64,000 nucleotides of DNA from JBJHBP01 sp050485645. Its GTDB lineage: Bacteria; Pseudomonadota; Gammaproteobacteria; Steroidobacterales; Rariloculaceae. The first letter of the stretch is position 1. The number at the start of each line of letters is the position of its first letter. Where the stretch lies: assembly GCA_050485645.1 (NCBI GenBank), contig JBJHBT010000021.1, forward strand, positions 1 through 64,000, given 5' to 3'. Shown here in pieces: positions 43,665-53,065 of the stretch. The notes below the pieces were generated by a model. The model saw only the letters and a list, made by a program, of their open reading frames with translations. It was not told the origin of the DNA and searched no databases. The position numbers and the translations under genes are program-made.

Positions 43665-44705
43665 TCAGCGCTGCTCCGCTGCCAGCGGGCGGCGCATCAA
43701 TGCATTCACGGCATCCAGTGGACTCACCTGATCGTAGATCACGCCGTGAATCTGCTCGACGATAGGCATTTCCACGCCCAGCCGCCGCGCCACCTGTACG
43801 ACGGCGCGGGCCGCCACATAGCCCTCAACCACCTGGCCGATGTCGCGCAGGGCCGAGTCGACGGGCCGGCCGCGGCCGACCGCCAGGCCGAAGCGCCGGT
43901 TGCGCGACTGATCGTCGGTGCACGTGAGCATCAGGTCGCCGATGCCGGAAAGACCCATGAAGGTTTCGGTGCGCGCGCCCAGGGCATGGCCCAGCCGGGT
44001 CATTTCCGACAGGGCGCGCGTGACCAGTGCGATGCGTGAATTGGCACCGAAGCCCAGTCCGTCGGAGATGCCCGCGCCAATGGCGTAGACATTCTTCGTT
44101 GCGCCTCCGACTTCCACGCCCAGCATGTCGGTGGAGGTGTAGGCGCGGAACAGGTCGGTGGAGATCGCCGCGGCGAAGGCGGTTGCGTAGGACGCGCTGG
44201 ACGAAGCCACCGTCATCGCGGAGGGCAGTCCCTGGCCCACCTCGCGTGCGAATGTCGGCCCGGAGAGCACCGCCACATCGGGCTGCGCGCCGAGCACGGT
44301 GCGTGCCACCTGATGCGGCAGCAGGCCGCTGTCGAGCTCGAAGCCCTTGGTGGCCCACGCCAGAGGCTTCAGCGGTACGGCAAGCTCACGCAGTGCCTCC
44401 AGTGTCGGGCGGAACGCCGTGCTGGGCACCACGATCAGCACCACCCCGGCCGCCTGCACCGCCTCATGCAGGTCGGCGGTGACGTCGAGGGAAGCCGGAA
44501 AAGGCACATCGGGCAGATACCGGGCGTTCTCGCGGGCCACCGTCATGGCCCGCGCCTGCGCGGCATCGCGTGCCCACAGTATCGCCTGTCCACTCGCCCT
44601 CGCCAGCTGTACGGCGAGGGCGGTGCCCCAGGACCCGGCCCCGAGCACCGCCACCGGGCCATTCAGCGGCCGACCCGGGGACGCGTCGCTGCTATCGACC
44701 GTCAC
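43665..44705 (-). CDS. gpsA: glycerol-3-phosphate dehydrogenase [NAD(P)+]
   Basis: A 346-residue enzyme that supplies sn-glycerol-3-phosphate for phospholipids. The NAD site is VAVLGAGSWGTALAVQLA; other family marks are WATKGFELDSG, LSGPTFAREVGQGLP, GGATKNVYAIGAGISDGLG with the catalytic Lys, and GLSGIGDLMLTCTDDQSRNR. A GTG start at 44705 is used. It follows secB, as in the Escherichia coli order secB-gpsA. Confidence 0.97.
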   Translation of the reverse strand: MTVDSSDASPGRPLNGPVAVLGAGSWGTALAVQLARASGQAILWARDAAQARAMTVARENARYLPDVPFPASLDVTADLHEAVQAAGVVLIVVPSTAFRPTLEALRELAVPLKPLAWATKGFELDSGLLPHQVARTVLGAQPDVAVLSGPTFAREVGQGLPSAMTVASSSASYATAFAAAISTDLFRAYTSTDMLGVEVGGATKNVYAIGAGISDGLGFGANSRIALVTRALSEMTRLGHALGARTETFMGLSGIGDLMLTCTDDQSRNRRFGLAVGRGRPVDSALRDIGQVVEGYVAARAVVQVARRLGVEMPIVEQIHGVIYDQVSPLDAVNALMRRPLAAEQR

Positions 44706-44735
44706 ATGCGCCTCGTCTGTACGAGGCGGGGCCGA

Positions 44736-45257
44736 TCAATGCGTTTCGCCGCTGCCGGGCGGCGTCGCCGTGACGGATCCGTCGGCGGAAATGGCCGGTC
44801 CGCCCTGTTCGCCGCGCGCCTTCGCCTCGGCCTGGCTCTGTGCATACAGCGCATCGAAATTGATGGGCTGTAACAGCAGCTGCGGAAAACCGCCCTTGGT
44901 GACGATGTCGGCGATCGCTTCGCGTGCGAACGGATACAGCGCACCGGGGCAGTAACCGCCGAGAATCATGTCCGACTCTTCCGGCGTATAGCCCTCGAGC
45001 CGGAACACGCCGGCCTGCACCACTTCGATCAGGAACAGCGTCTGCTCCTGGTCCTTCGTCTCCACGGTGACCGTGAGGACCACTTCCTGGGTGTTCGGTG
45101 CCACTTCCGTCGACTTGGTCTTCAGATTCAGCTGTGTTTGCGGCGAGGCGTTGCTCGAGAACACCGCCGGTGTCCGCGGTGATTCGAATGACAGGTCCTT
45201 GATATAGACCTTCTGCATGACCAGCTGCTTCTGCTGCGGGGCTTGTTCGTCTGCCAT
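44736..45257 (-). CDS. secB: protein-export chaperone SecB
   Basis: A 173-residue chaperone that keeps precursors unfolded for SecA. QKVYIKDLSFESPRTPAVF and VFRLEGYTPEESDMILGGYCPGALYPFAREAI (two adjoining blocks) are diagnostic, followed by GGFPQLLLQPINFDALYAQ. The tail (residues about 150-173) is a poorly conserved extension. It lies between grxC and gpsA. Confidence 0.97.
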   Translation of the reverse strand: MADEQAPQQKQLVMQKVYIKDLSFESPRTPAVFSSNASPQTQLNLKTKSTEVAPNTQEVVLTVTVETKDQEQTLFLIEVVQAGVFRLEGYTPEESDMILGGYCPGALYPFAREAIADIVTKGGFPQLLLQPINFDALYAQSQAEAKARGEQGGPAISADGSVTATPPGSGETH

Positions 45258-45278
45258 CGTCAAATACTCTTCGTGTCT

Positions 45279-45575
45279 TCAGGTGAATGATGAGGTCTCG
45301 TCGGCGAGACCCGCCAGCAGGGGGTCCAGTTGACCGTCCCTGTCCAGCTGCGTCAGGTCGTCGTAACCGCCGATGTGAGCCCCGTTGATGAAAATCTGCG
45401 GCACCGTCCGCCGCCCGCCGCTGCGCTCGACCATCTCCGCACGCCGGTGGGGTTCTGCGAGCACGTCGATTTCCAGGAACCCGACGCCCTTGTCGCGCAG
45501 CAGCCGTTTCGCGGCGGAGCAGTAGCCGCACAGCGGTGAAGCGTATACGACGACGCCCCTTTCGGTCGTGCTCAT
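45279..45575 (-). CDS. grxC: glutaredoxin 3
   Basis: A 98-residue thioltransferase with the active site CGYC (about residues 17-20) and the glutathione-binding TVPQIFINGAHIGGYDDL. The ATG overlaps the stop of the rhodanese gene. The order rhodanese-grxC-secB-gpsA matches Escherichia coli. Confidence 0.96.
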   Translation of the reverse strand: MSTTERGVVVYASPLCGYCSAAKRLLRDKGVGFLEIDVLAEPHRRAEMVERSGGRRTVPQIFINGAHIGGYDDLTQLDRDGQLDPLLAGLADETSSFT

Positions 45576-45991
45576 TTGACCAGGGGCTGGTTTTCGGCCC
45601 GCCAGCCTGCCAGTCCGCCCTTGATGCTGAAGGCCTTCTCGAAGCCGGCGCTGCGCATGGTCGCAACCGCCTTGCGTGAGACATTGCCGGTCTCGCAGAC
45701 CGTCAGCACGACCTTGGCCTTCTGCTTCTTCAGCGGACCCTTCTCGTCGGTCACCTGAGCCAGAGGCACGTTTTTTGCGCTGACGATGTGGCCAGTGCGG
45801 AAGGCGTCGGGTTCGCGCACGTCGACGACCATGGCGCCGCGGTTGATCAGTTTCACCGCGTCGGGCACGGATACCTGCTGTAACCCCAGGCTCTTCAGCC
45901 GGAGCTCATAGAACATCACCGCGCTCCAGGTGCCTATCAGGCCGAGAACCAGGAACGGGTGAGTGCTGGCGAATTCGGCCAGTTGACCCAT
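45572..45991 (-). CDS. membrane-anchored rhodanese-like protein (YibN type)
   Basis: A 139-residue protein with one N-terminal membrane helix (HPFLVLGLIGTWSAVMFYEL) and a rhodanese domain: INRGAMVVDVREPDAFRTGH, and the active-site Cys in VLTVCETGNVSRKA. It would bind persulfide sulfur at the inner membrane. ATG 45991 is the start next to the helix; longer starts enter the divergent envC promoter region. Confidence 0.92.
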   Translation of the reverse strand: MGQLAEFASTHPFLVLGLIGTWSAVMFYELRLKSLGLQQVSVPDAVKLINRGAMVVDVREPDAFRTGHIVSAKNVPLAQVTDEKGPLKKQKAKVVLTVCETGNVSRKAVATMRSAGFEKAFSIKGGLAGWRAENQPLVK

Positions 45992-46057
45992 GGTGAAAGT
46001 GAACTCCGCGTGGCGCAGTATCCGGGGCGCGGCATTATAGCTAGACTTCCAGCCCCG

Positions 46058-47227
46058 ATGGAAAACGTCCCACCGAGGTACTTCCGAACGGCCGTGAGCG
46101 CCGTGGCCCTGATCGCCGCTCTGTGGGCGATATCCGCCGGTGCGCAGCAGCCTTCCGAGCGCGATCTGGAAGCGGTGCGTGGCCAGATCGCCGCGCTGGA
46201 GCGCCGGCTCGCGGCCTCGCACGCCGAGCGCGACCGTCACGGCGAGGCGCTGCGCGCCGCGGAACAGCGGGTTGCCGCCGCCAGCCGTGAGCTGGACGAG
46301 GTGCGCGCGCGCATCCGCGAGCAGCAGCAGCGGGCTTCAACGCTCGAATCCGATACCCTCGCGGCGCGCTCGCGGCTTGGCGCCGAGCGCGATGCGCTGG
46401 CGCGGCAGATGCGCGCCAGCTATATGACCGGCGACGCCGAGGTGTTCCGTCTGCTGCTCAGTCAGGAGGATCCGGCCGATCTGGGCCGCATGGTGGTCTA
46501 CTACGAGTACCTGCTGCGCGCGCGCGCAGACCGGCTGGAGCACGCCCGTGGCGAGCTCGGGACGCTGGTGACGCTGGCGGCCGAAACCGCGCGGGTGCGG
46601 CGATCCCTGGAGGAACTGGAGGCGACGCAGGCACGCGAGGTGGCGACGCTGACCTCGGCGCGGGCGGAGCGGCAGGCGCTGCTGGCGCGGGTCGACGCCT
46701 CGATTGCGGAAGGGGACGCGGAAGTGGAGCGTCTGCGCGCCGAGGAGGAACGGCTCGTGCGGCTGGTCACCGAGCTCAGCGAGCTGGCGGCGGAGTTTCC
46801 GGTCAATGCCGACGAGCCGTTCAGTGGCGTACGCGGCCGGCTGGCCTGGCCGGTGAGCGGACAGGTGGTCGGCGACTTCGGCCGGCCCCGCAACGGCGGC
46901 CCCATGCGCTGGAACGGCGTGCTGCTGGAAACCGCCCAGGGCGGGTCGGTCCGCGCCGTCTACCATGGGCGGGTCGTATTCGCGGACTGGCTGCCGGGAC
47001 TGGGCCTGCTGGTGATCCTTGATCACGGTGACGGCTACATGAGCCTGTACGGCCACAACGAGGCCCTCCTCAAGGAGTCCGGCGACTGGGCCACCCCCGG
47101 GGAGGTCATCGCGCAGGCCGGCGATACCGGCGGCATGGCCACGCCGTCGCTGTATTTCGAGATCCGCCGCAACGGCACGCCGGTCGACCCCAATCCCTGG
47201 TTTGCCGGTCGCCCCACTGCCCGATGA
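46058..47227 (+). CDS. envC: murein hydrolase activator EnvC
   Basis: A 389-residue exported protein (signal TAVSAVALIAALWAISAGAQ). A long coiled coil (about residues 30-250, heptads of EALRAAEQRVAAASRELDEV type) is followed by a LytM/M23 domain: MRWNGVLLETAQGGSVRAVY, LGLLVILDHGDGYMSLYGH and GDTGGMATPSLYFEIRRNG. Catalytic His/Asp at the first metal position are not intact, as in EnvC, which activates amidases at the septum rather than cutting itself. ATG 46058. Confidence 0.94.
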   Translation: MENVPPRYFRTAVSAVALIAALWAISAGAQQPSERDLEAVRGQIAALERRLAASHAERDRHGEALRAAEQRVAAASRELDEVRARIREQQQRASTLESDTLAARSRLGAERDALARQMRASYMTGDAEVFRLLLSQEDPADLGRMVVYYEYLLRARADRLEHARGELGTLVTLAAETARVRRSLEELEATQAREVATLTSARAERQALLARVDASIAEGDAEVERLRAEEERLVRLVTELSELAAEFPVNADEPFSGVRGRLAWPVSGQVVGDFGRPRNGGPMRWNGVLLETAQGGSVRAVYHGRVVFADWLPGLGLLVILDHGDGYMSLYGHNEALLKESGDWATPGEVIAQAGDTGGMATPSLYFEIRRNGTPVDPNPWFAGRPTAR

Positions 47228-47275
47228 CGCGGGTGCTGTGATATCTTCGACAGTCCGTCCCGGGGTGGGATCAGT

Positions 47276-48511
47276 GTGACTTCACTGAAGACAAGAAGCA
47301 TTCTGGTACTGGTCATAGGTACCGTTCTGGCACTGACCGTGTCGGTCGGTGCCACGCTGTTGTCGGACCGGCAGCTGGCGGTGCATGGGCACCCCGAATC
47401 CCCGCGTCGTGACGAAGACACGATGCGCCTGATCGCCGAAGTGATCGAGCGCGTGCGCAGCGAGTACGTGGATCCGGTCGACGAACGCATTCTGATCGAG
47501 AGCGCGATCCGCGGCGTGATTTCCGAACTGGATGCCCATTCCCGCTACCTCAGCCCCGGCGAACTCGAAGACATCCGCATCAACACCACCGGCAACTATT
47601 CCGGAGTGGGTCTCGACGTGCGCATGGAGGACGGCAGGATCAAGGTGATCACACCGATCGACGGTACGCCGGCAGCCCACGCGGGCATCCGGCCCGGCGA
47701 TGTGCTGCTGTCCATCGATGACGTGGTGCTCAACGGCGAGAACCTGCAGCAGACCGTCGGCATGATGCGCGGACGGGCCGGTACGCGGGTCACGCTTGGC
47801 GTGCAGCGCGAGGGTTCGGACGAACCGCTGCGCTTCGCGCTGGTGCGGGCGGATATCCAGCTGCGCACCGTGCACGGCGAACGCCTGCTGGATGACTATG
47901 CCTACGTGCGGCTCACCGGCTTCACCGAGACCACATCGCGCGATCTGCGCAACAGCCTGCGTGATCTCACGCGACAGAAAGAACTTCGTGGCCTGATCCT
48001 CGACCTTCGCAACAATCCCGGCGGTGTGCTGGACGCTGCACTGGAGGTGGCCGATCTGTTCCTCGATCAGGGCGTCATCGTCACCGGCAACGGCCGCTTC
48101 GACGATCGCTACTTCGAACGTCGCGCGCGGGCCGGTGATGTGGTTGCCGGCGTGCCGATCACTGTACTGATCAACCGCGGTTCGGCCTCCGCGTCGGAGA
48201 TCGTGGCCGGCGCATTGCAGGACAACGGCCGTGCTCGCCTCGTCGGCGAGCGCACTTACGGCAAGGCATCGATACAGACCGTGACGCCCCTGGCCAGCGG
48301 TGGCGCGGTGAAACTCACCACGTCGCGCTATCTGACGCCTTCGGGTCGATACATCAACGAGACAGGCATTGAGCCTGATATCACGGTGCGCAACAGCGAC
48401 CCGCGCCTTCAGTACCGCGGATCAGCCGCTGGCATTACCGTGGAGCAGGATCCGCAGCTGCTGCAGGCATTGCACCTGCTGGGTAACGAAGCCCTGGCAC
48501 ACGCGCACTGA
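47276..48511 (+). CDS. ctpA: S41 family C-terminal processing peptidase
   Basis: A 411-residue periplasmic protease anchored by an N-terminal helix (ILVLVIGTVLALTVSVGATLL). It has the CPBP-like helical start, a PDZ domain (DVRMEDGRIKVITPIDGTPAAHAGI...GDVLLSIDD), and the Ser-Lys catalytic pair in NRGSASASEIVAGALQDNGR and RTYGKASIQTV. It is placed 48 bp downstream of envC, a common pair in Gammaproteobacteria. Start GTG 47276. Its stop overlaps the next gene (TGATG). Confidence 0.94.
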   Translation: MTSLKTRSILVLVIGTVLALTVSVGATLLSDRQLAVHGHPESPRRDEDTMRLIAEVIERVRSEYVDPVDERILIESAIRGVISELDAHSRYLSPGELEDIRINTTGNYSGVGLDVRMEDGRIKVITPIDGTPAAHAGIRPGDVLLSIDDVVLNGENLQQTVGMMRGRAGTRVTLGVQREGSDEPLRFALVRADIQLRTVHGERLLDDYAYVRLTGFTETTSRDLRNSLRDLTRQKELRGLILDLRNNPGGVLDAALEVADLFLDQGVIVTGNGRFDDRYFERRARAGDVVAGVPITVLINRGSASASEIVAGALQDNGRARLVGERTYGKASIQTVTPLASGGAVKLTTSRYLTPSGRYINETGIEPDITVRNSDPRLQYRGSAAGITVEQDPQLLQALHLLGNEALAHAH

Positions 48512-49578
48512 TGAGCGCCGATCCGGCGCGGCGCGAAATGGATATCGAGCAGGCGCAGCTGCGCGGCTTCGCGCGCAGTTTCGCTGAGGTCGAGTGGCTG
48601 CTGCTGCTGCTCGTGATGCTCTATCTGTTCACGACCCAGCCGGTGCTTGCACAGACGCCGCTGCTGATCGGCATGATCCTGGCCTTCGCCGCGTTCGTAT
48701 TCGCCTTTCGCTACGGCAGGCTGCTGACGCGTCGGCCGCGACTGAAAATAGGCGCCGAGATCGTGGTCATGGTTGCCTTTCTCACCGGCGTGCTCGGTGT
48801 GGCCGGCGCCCAGACCAGCGCCATGGTCAATCTGTATCTGCTGCCCATCATCACGGCCGCGCTGGCGCTGGGGAAGCGCGCCACCGTTGCGGTGATCGTG
48901 CTGGTGTTCGCCTGCCATGTTGCGCTGCTGTGGATGATGGCGGGACCGGACGGCTTCCCGGCGCTGCTGCGCAGTCAGGCGGTGGGTGTCATGGCGCCCT
49001 TCGTGCTGGTAGCCTTCCTGGCTACGCTGCTGGCTGACAACATGCATACCGCCCGGGAGCGGATTCGTGAACTGGCCGAGCGTGACGAGCTCACGTCGCT
49101 GTACAACCTGCGCGCATTCACCCGCCTGGCCGGGCGTGAGCACGATCTGGCAGCCCATGCCGGGCTGCCGTATGCCGCCTTGATGATCGACGTGGACAAG
49201 CTCAAGGCCATCAACGACCGGTTCGGTCACGAAGCGGGCAATCGCGCCCTGAAGCTGGTTGCCGGCTGCCTGTCGCGGCTGACGCGCAGCGCCGACATCT
49301 GTGCGCGTTTCGCCGGTGATGAATTCGTGCTGTTGCTGAAGAACGCCGATCGGAGCGTTGCCGAGGAGGTCGCACAGCGGATACGCAATGTGGTGTTCGC
49401 CACCACGCTGGAGCTCAACGCCACCATTGTGCGTGTGCAGGTGAGCGCCGGCGTGGCGGTGTATCCCGCCGACGGCAGAACGCTGGAGCAGATTCTGAAT
49501 GCCGCCGACCGGGCGATGTACAAGGACAAGGAAGGTCACAGGCCGCCCAAGGGCAAGCTGGTGATACATCGACGATGA
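48511..49578 (+). CDS. membrane diguanylate cyclase (AGDEF)
   Basis: A 355-residue protein with about five or six membrane helices (residues 28-180) and a GGDEF domain: ERDELTSLYNLRAFTRL, MIDVDKLKAINDRFGHEAGN, and the active-site FAGDEF. The inhibitory RxxD (RSAD) is five residues before it. The first residue of the active motif is Ala, which is tolerated in active cyclases. It is translationally coupled to ctpA, an unusual partner. Confidence 0.92.
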   Translation: MSADPARREMDIEQAQLRGFARSFAEVEWLLLLLVMLYLFTTQPVLAQTPLLIGMILAFAAFVFAFRYGRLLTRRPRLKIGAEIVVMVAFLTGVLGVAGAQTSAMVNLYLLPIITAALALGKRATVAVIVLVFACHVALLWMMAGPDGFPALLRSQAVGVMAPFVLVAFLATLLADNMHTARERIRELAERDELTSLYNLRAFTRLAGREHDLAAHAGLPYAALMIDVDKLKAINDRFGHEAGNRALKLVAGCLSRLTRSADICARFAGDEFVLLLKNADRSVAEEVAQRIRNVVFATTLELNATIVRVQVSAGVAVYPADGRTLEQILNAADRAMYKDKEGHRPPKGKLVIHRR

Positions 49579-49701
49579 GTGGGTCTGGCCGAAGAGTAGC
49601 GGGACGCCGGGCGGCCGTGTCGCAACAGTCCTTGCGCACGGCGACATGCCCTGTCGGGGCCACCAATACGACACGAGGGAAACGACACGAGGGGACGACA
49701 C

Positions 49702-50775
49702 ATGACGGATCACCGCTCACCAATGAAGCTCGCCGCGCCGCGTATCGCCGCGCTCGCCGTCGTTGCGTGGGTGTTCACGCCTGTCGCCGCGCAGCCGCCG
49801 GCGGTGGATCTCGTCGGCGAGGCCTATCACGTGCGCGGCGCGGATCCGGACATCTCGCTGTATGTCCGCAATCGCCGTCCCGCCGACATGACCCGCTTCA
49901 GCGCGGAACGCACCGTGCTGTTCGTTCACGGCGCCACGTACCCGGCCGAAGTGACGTTCGATCTGCGCCTGGATGATCTTTCCTGGATGGACTATATCGC
50001 CGCGCATGGCTACGACGTCTACATGATGGACCTGCGCGGCTACGGGCGTTCGACACGGCCGCCACAGATGGATCAGCCGCCGGGCGACAACGAACCCATC
50101 GTCACCACCGACGTCGCGGTTCGGGATTTCGGCACTGTCGTCGAGCATGTTCTGGAACGACGCGGCATCGATGCGCTGAACGTCATGGGGTGGTCGTGGG
50201 GCACGGTGATCACGTCCACCTATACGGCGGACAATCCGGACAAGGTGGAGCGGCTGGTGCTGTTTGCACCGATCTGGCTGCGGGAAGGTGCGTCGCCGCT
50301 GGCGGCTGGCAGTGGCGCGGGTTTCGATGCCTATCGCACCGTCACCCGCGAAGCCGCACGCAGCCGCTGGCTGGCTGGTGTACCCGAGGCGCTGCGCGAG
50401 GACTTCCTGCCTGCAGGCTGGTTCGATGCCTGGTGGGAGGCGAATCTCGCCGCCGACCCGGTCGGTGCCGCCCGGTCCGAGCCGGTGGTGCGCGCACCCA
50501 ACGGCGTGCTTCAGGACAGCGCCAGCTACTGGTCTCGTGGTACGCCGTATTACGAGCCTGCCGATATTCACGTGCCGGTACTGCTCACTGTCGGCGACCT
50601 CGACGTGGATACGCCGCACGCCATGGCCACCGCGTTGTTTGCGCGGCTGGTCAACGCAGCGGAAAAGCGTCTGGTACTGATCGGTGGCGGCACGCATACT
50701 TTGCTTCTGGAGCCCCACCGGCTGCAGCTGTTCGCCGAGGTGCAGCTGTTTCTGGACGCCGGGCTGACGCGGTAG
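49702..50775 (+). CDS. exported alpha/beta hydrolase
   Basis: A 357-residue protein with a signal peptide (RIAALAVVAWVFTPVAAQ). The fold is shown by TVLFVHGATYPAEV (oxyanion HG), DVYMMDLRGYGRST, the nucleophile elbow NVMGWSWGTVI with Ser, and a C-terminal His in GGGTHTLLLE; Asp in GDLDVDTP. Its substrate is unknown. GAGGGG precedes ATG 49702; an ATG at 49723 is an alternative. Confidence 0.88.
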   Translation: MTDHRSPMKLAAPRIAALAVVAWVFTPVAAQPPAVDLVGEAYHVRGADPDISLYVRNRRPADMTRFSAERTVLFVHGATYPAEVTFDLRLDDLSWMDYIAAHGYDVYMMDLRGYGRSTRPPQMDQPPGDNEPIVTTDVAVRDFGTVVEHVLERRGIDALNVMGWSWGTVITSTYTADNPDKVERLVLFAPIWLREGASPLAAGSGAGFDAYRTVTREAARSRWLAGVPEALREDFLPAGWFDAWWEANLAADPVGAARSEPVVRAPNGVLQDSASYWSRGTPYYEPADIHVPVLLTVGDLDVDTPHAMATALFARLVNAAEKRLVLIGGGTHTLLLEPHRLQLFAEVQLFLDAGLTR

Positions 50776-50847
50776 TGGCCGGGATCTCTTATGTCGATAC
50801 GGTGGACCTCGAAACAACGCGTAACGCAGGACAACGGAGTGCCATAC

Positions 50848-51024
50848 ATGAACCTGAACCGGATCGTTCCCGTTTTACTGGTGCTGGCCCTGTCCGCCGG
50901 CATGGCCGGCTGCGAGCCGGAGGTTGGCAGCGACCGCTGGTGCCAGCGCATGGAGGACAGGCCGAGCGGTGACTGGAGCGCCAACGACGCGCTGGAGTAC
51001 GCGCGCAACTGCGTGCTCGACTGA
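50848..51024 (+). CDS. DUF3012 small lipoprotein
   Basis: A 58-residue protein. A lipoprotein signal (VLLVLALSAGMAGC) is followed by the DUF3012 core CEPEVGSDRWCQRMEDRPSGDW and NDALEYARNCVL. The three mature cysteines beyond the lipid Cys may pair. ATG 50848 behind GGAG is used. Function unknown. Confidence 0.85.
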   Translation: MNLNRIVPVLLVLALSAGMAGCEPEVGSDRWCQRMEDRPSGDWSANDALEYARNCVLD

Positions 51025-51061
51025 TCCGCACGGGATTCCGGCCAGACAGAGGAGGATGGAC

Positions 51062-51547
51062 TTGAATCGCTATCGATACAGCCCCGCCAACCTGGCACGT
51101 GGCGCCGCCATGGCGGTCATCGCCATGCTGCTATGCCCGGCCACTGGCGCCGCGGCCGATCAGCAGCTGAATGAGAACCGCGAGCGCTGGAGCGGCGCGG
51201 GCATCAGCAGCTACAGCTACGGCTACCGCAAGTTCTGCGAGTGCAATCCCGAAACCCCGCCGGAAACACAGGTGACGGTGAACTCGGGTGTCGTGACCGA
51301 CGTCCGTCATCGCCCGCATGGCGCGGATTTCGACGTGCTCGCCGAAGAAAAGAATTTCGACCTGTACTACACGGTTGAGGAACTGTTCGGCCTGGTTTCC
51401 TCCGGGTATGCGCGTGGCGCAACGGTGCGGGTGAGCTACCACGAAACGCTCGGTTATCCCGTGCAGATCTTCATCGACTATGGCCCGGACAGCTTTCGCG
51501 ATCCGCTGGACCTTCGGCTTACGCGGCTTGAAGCAGACCGCGGCTGA
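51062..51547 (+). CDS. DUF6174-like exported protein
   Basis: A 161-residue protein with a signal peptide (MAVIAMLLCPATGAAAD). The body has ISSYSYGYRKFCECNPETPP, VTVNSGVVTDVRH, YTVEELFGLV and VRVSYHETLGYPVQIFIDY, the DUF6174 pattern. A TTG at 51062 is chosen: the strong AGGAGG (51050-51055) leaves six bases before it, whereas the ATG at 51056 touches the ribosome site directly. It is probably a periplasmic protein; role unknown. Confidence 0.78.
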   Translation: MNRYRYSPANLARGAAMAVIAMLLCPATGAAADQQLNENRERWSGAGISSYSYGYRKFCECNPETPPETQVTVNSGVVTDVRHRPHGADFDVLAEEKNFDLYYTVEELFGLVSSGYARGATVRVSYHETLGYPVQIFIDYGPDSFRDPLDLRLTRLEADRG

Positions 51548-51592
51548 TGTGAACGTCGGCGGGATCGCCAGGGCAGCGTTCGCGGAGCGGAG

Positions 51593-52060
51593 TTGAATCT
51601 CTCGGCCTGCGTGGCGATGCGCTGGCGCATGTTTGCTGCCGCATCGCTGCTGTTGCTGTATGCCGTTGTGCTCACGCTGCCGGCGGTCGCCGTGGGCAGT
51701 GCAACGCAGGTGTCCGGATTCACGCTGCTGCGTCGCGGCTGGGAGGCAGGCGAACACGGTATCTACGCCTGGTATGCCAATCCGTTGTTCGTGCTCGCCT
51801 GCATCGGCATTGCGGCCGGCTGGCTGCGCACCGCAGCCATGCTGTCGATACTGGCCCTGCTGCTCGCACTGACCAGCTTCAATGCCGGCGAATTGGCCCG
51901 TGCCGGTGGACTTCCAGTGAGCGGGCTGCGGTTCCGCCCGGGCTTTTATCTGTGGCTGGCGGCCATGGTGCTGGCGGCCGCCTATGCGTCGGGCGCAGCG
52001 TGGGTGCTGTCCACCAGGCGGTTTCCGAGCGCCCGGGAAAGTCGCCAGTCTGAGCAATAA
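51593..52060 (+). CDS. small integral membrane protein
   Basis: About 155 residues with four hydrophobic helices (FAAASLLLLYAVVLTLPAVAV, PLFVLACIGIAAGWL, AAMLSILALLLALTSF, FYLWLAAMVLAAAYASGAAWV). A TTG at 51593 or ATG at 51617 may start it. No family is recognised. Confidence 0.65.
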   Translation: MNLSACVAMRWRMFAAASLLLLYAVVLTLPAVAVGSATQVSGFTLLRRGWEAGEHGIYAWYANPLFVLACIGIAAGWLRTAAMLSILALLLALTSFNAGELARAGGLPVSGLRFRPGFYLWLAAMVLAAAYASGAAWVLSTRRFPSARESRQSEQ

Positions 52061-52176
52061 CCCGGGATTGACCGCTACCACGACCGGCCGTAGAGTCCGG
52101 TTGTTGTCCTCCAGCGCTCGATTTAACGCCGTTGGTCGAGCTGCTGGCTGTTCCAAACGGCGTGAGAGCGCCCTTG

Positions 52177-52428
52177 ATGAATATCTACGTCGGAAACCTT
52201 TCTTATGGCATGACCGAATCCGAACTCCGCGATGCATTCGCGGCCTACGGAGAGGTCGATTCGGTCAAGATCCTCAGCGACCGCGAAACCGGTCGATCCC
52301 GGGGGTTCGGATTCGTTGAGATGCCCAATCAGCGCGAAGCCGAGGAAGCCATCGCGCAGCTCAATGGCAAGGAGCTGGGCGGCAGGTCGCTGCGAATCAA
52401 TGAAGCGCGGCCACGCGAACGTCGCTAG
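52177..52428 (+). CDS. RRM-type RNA-binding protein
   Basis: An 83-residue protein of one RNA-recognition motif. RNP2 is IYVGNL (residues 3-8), RNP1 is RGFGFVEM (about 42-49), with GEVDSVKILSDRETG between, and a basic C-terminus RPRERR. Such small proteins are often cold- or stress-induced RNA chaperones. ATG 52177; the long leader ahead of it could be regulatory. Confidence 0.93.
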   Translation: MNIYVGNLSYGMTESELRDAFAAYGEVDSVKILSDRETGRSRGFGFVEMPNQREAEEAIAQLNGKELGGRSLRINEARPRERR

Positions 52429-52656
52429 CAGCTAGCTGACAGACGCCAGACGCCACCGGCTGGCACACGTCAGCGGGCCGATTCGGTTCGGACTGGGGTA
52501 GAATCGCGGCGCCAGCCCGGTGCTGAGTCGCTACGGCGACACAGGATGTTACCGGGGCAACGCTGCCGGATGCGCATCGGGAATCCGCACGGGATCTCCG
52601 ATGTGGCTGTCCAATGCAGGTGGCCAGCCCGGGAATTCGGCCGGGAGACCAGATAC

Positions 52657-52733
52657 GCGCCCGTAGCTCAGCTGGATAGAGTGTCGGCCTCCGGAGCCGA
52701 AGGTCACAGGTTCGAATCCTGTCGGGCGCGCCA
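52657..52733 (+). tRNA. tRNA-Arg (CCG)
   Basis: A 77-nt cloverleaf: acceptor arms GCGCCCG and CGGGCGC, D-loop TAGCTCAGCTGGATAGAG, anticodon loop CTCCGGA (anticodon CCG) on a GTCGGC-type stem, T-arm CAGGTTCGAATCCTG, discriminator G and encoded CCA. It decodes CGG arginine codons. Confidence 0.97.
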
Positions 52734-53065
52734 ATCTGTTTTACTTGAGGAAGCGCTCGCGGAGTATGTCGGCCTCACCGGCGAATGCGAAGGGCGAAAC
52801 GAACAAGCCATTGCCACGGACGTCGAACGCGAGCTGACTTCGACACTCGGAGAAGTTGCCGAAGACATCCGGCGCAATCATCAACGCGTGCAGGTCGACT
52901 ACGACCGCGAAACCCGCCACAGCATGGACCGCGAAGCACAGCGGCAATGGACATAACTCATTGCCGCGGCGCTGCGCGGCGCTGCGCGGCGATGGCCGGG
53001 AGCGTTTCGTTCGCTAGCAGCGAGTCGGAGTCAGGCTGCCGGATCGAGCGTGTTGCCTTGGGCTT
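52734..53065. other. gap after tRNA-Arg, no supported gene
   Basis: 332 bp. A plus-strand frame is open from inside the tRNA (LEEALAEYVGLTGECEG...) and a minus-strand 68-codon ORF opposes it, but neither has a ribosome site or family features. GC-rich direct repeats (gctgcgcggc, three times) lie near 52970-52992. No integrase or repeat of the tRNA 3' end is seen. Confidence 0.5.

Noticed and set aside
52741..52947. Minus-strand 68-codon ORF after the tRNA
   Set aside because: No ribosome site, no family resemblance, and an equally open frame lies opposite; not enough to call a gene.
52657..53065. tRNA-Arg as an integration site for a mobile element
   Set aside because: No integrase, and no repeat of the tRNA 3' end was seen in the following sequence.
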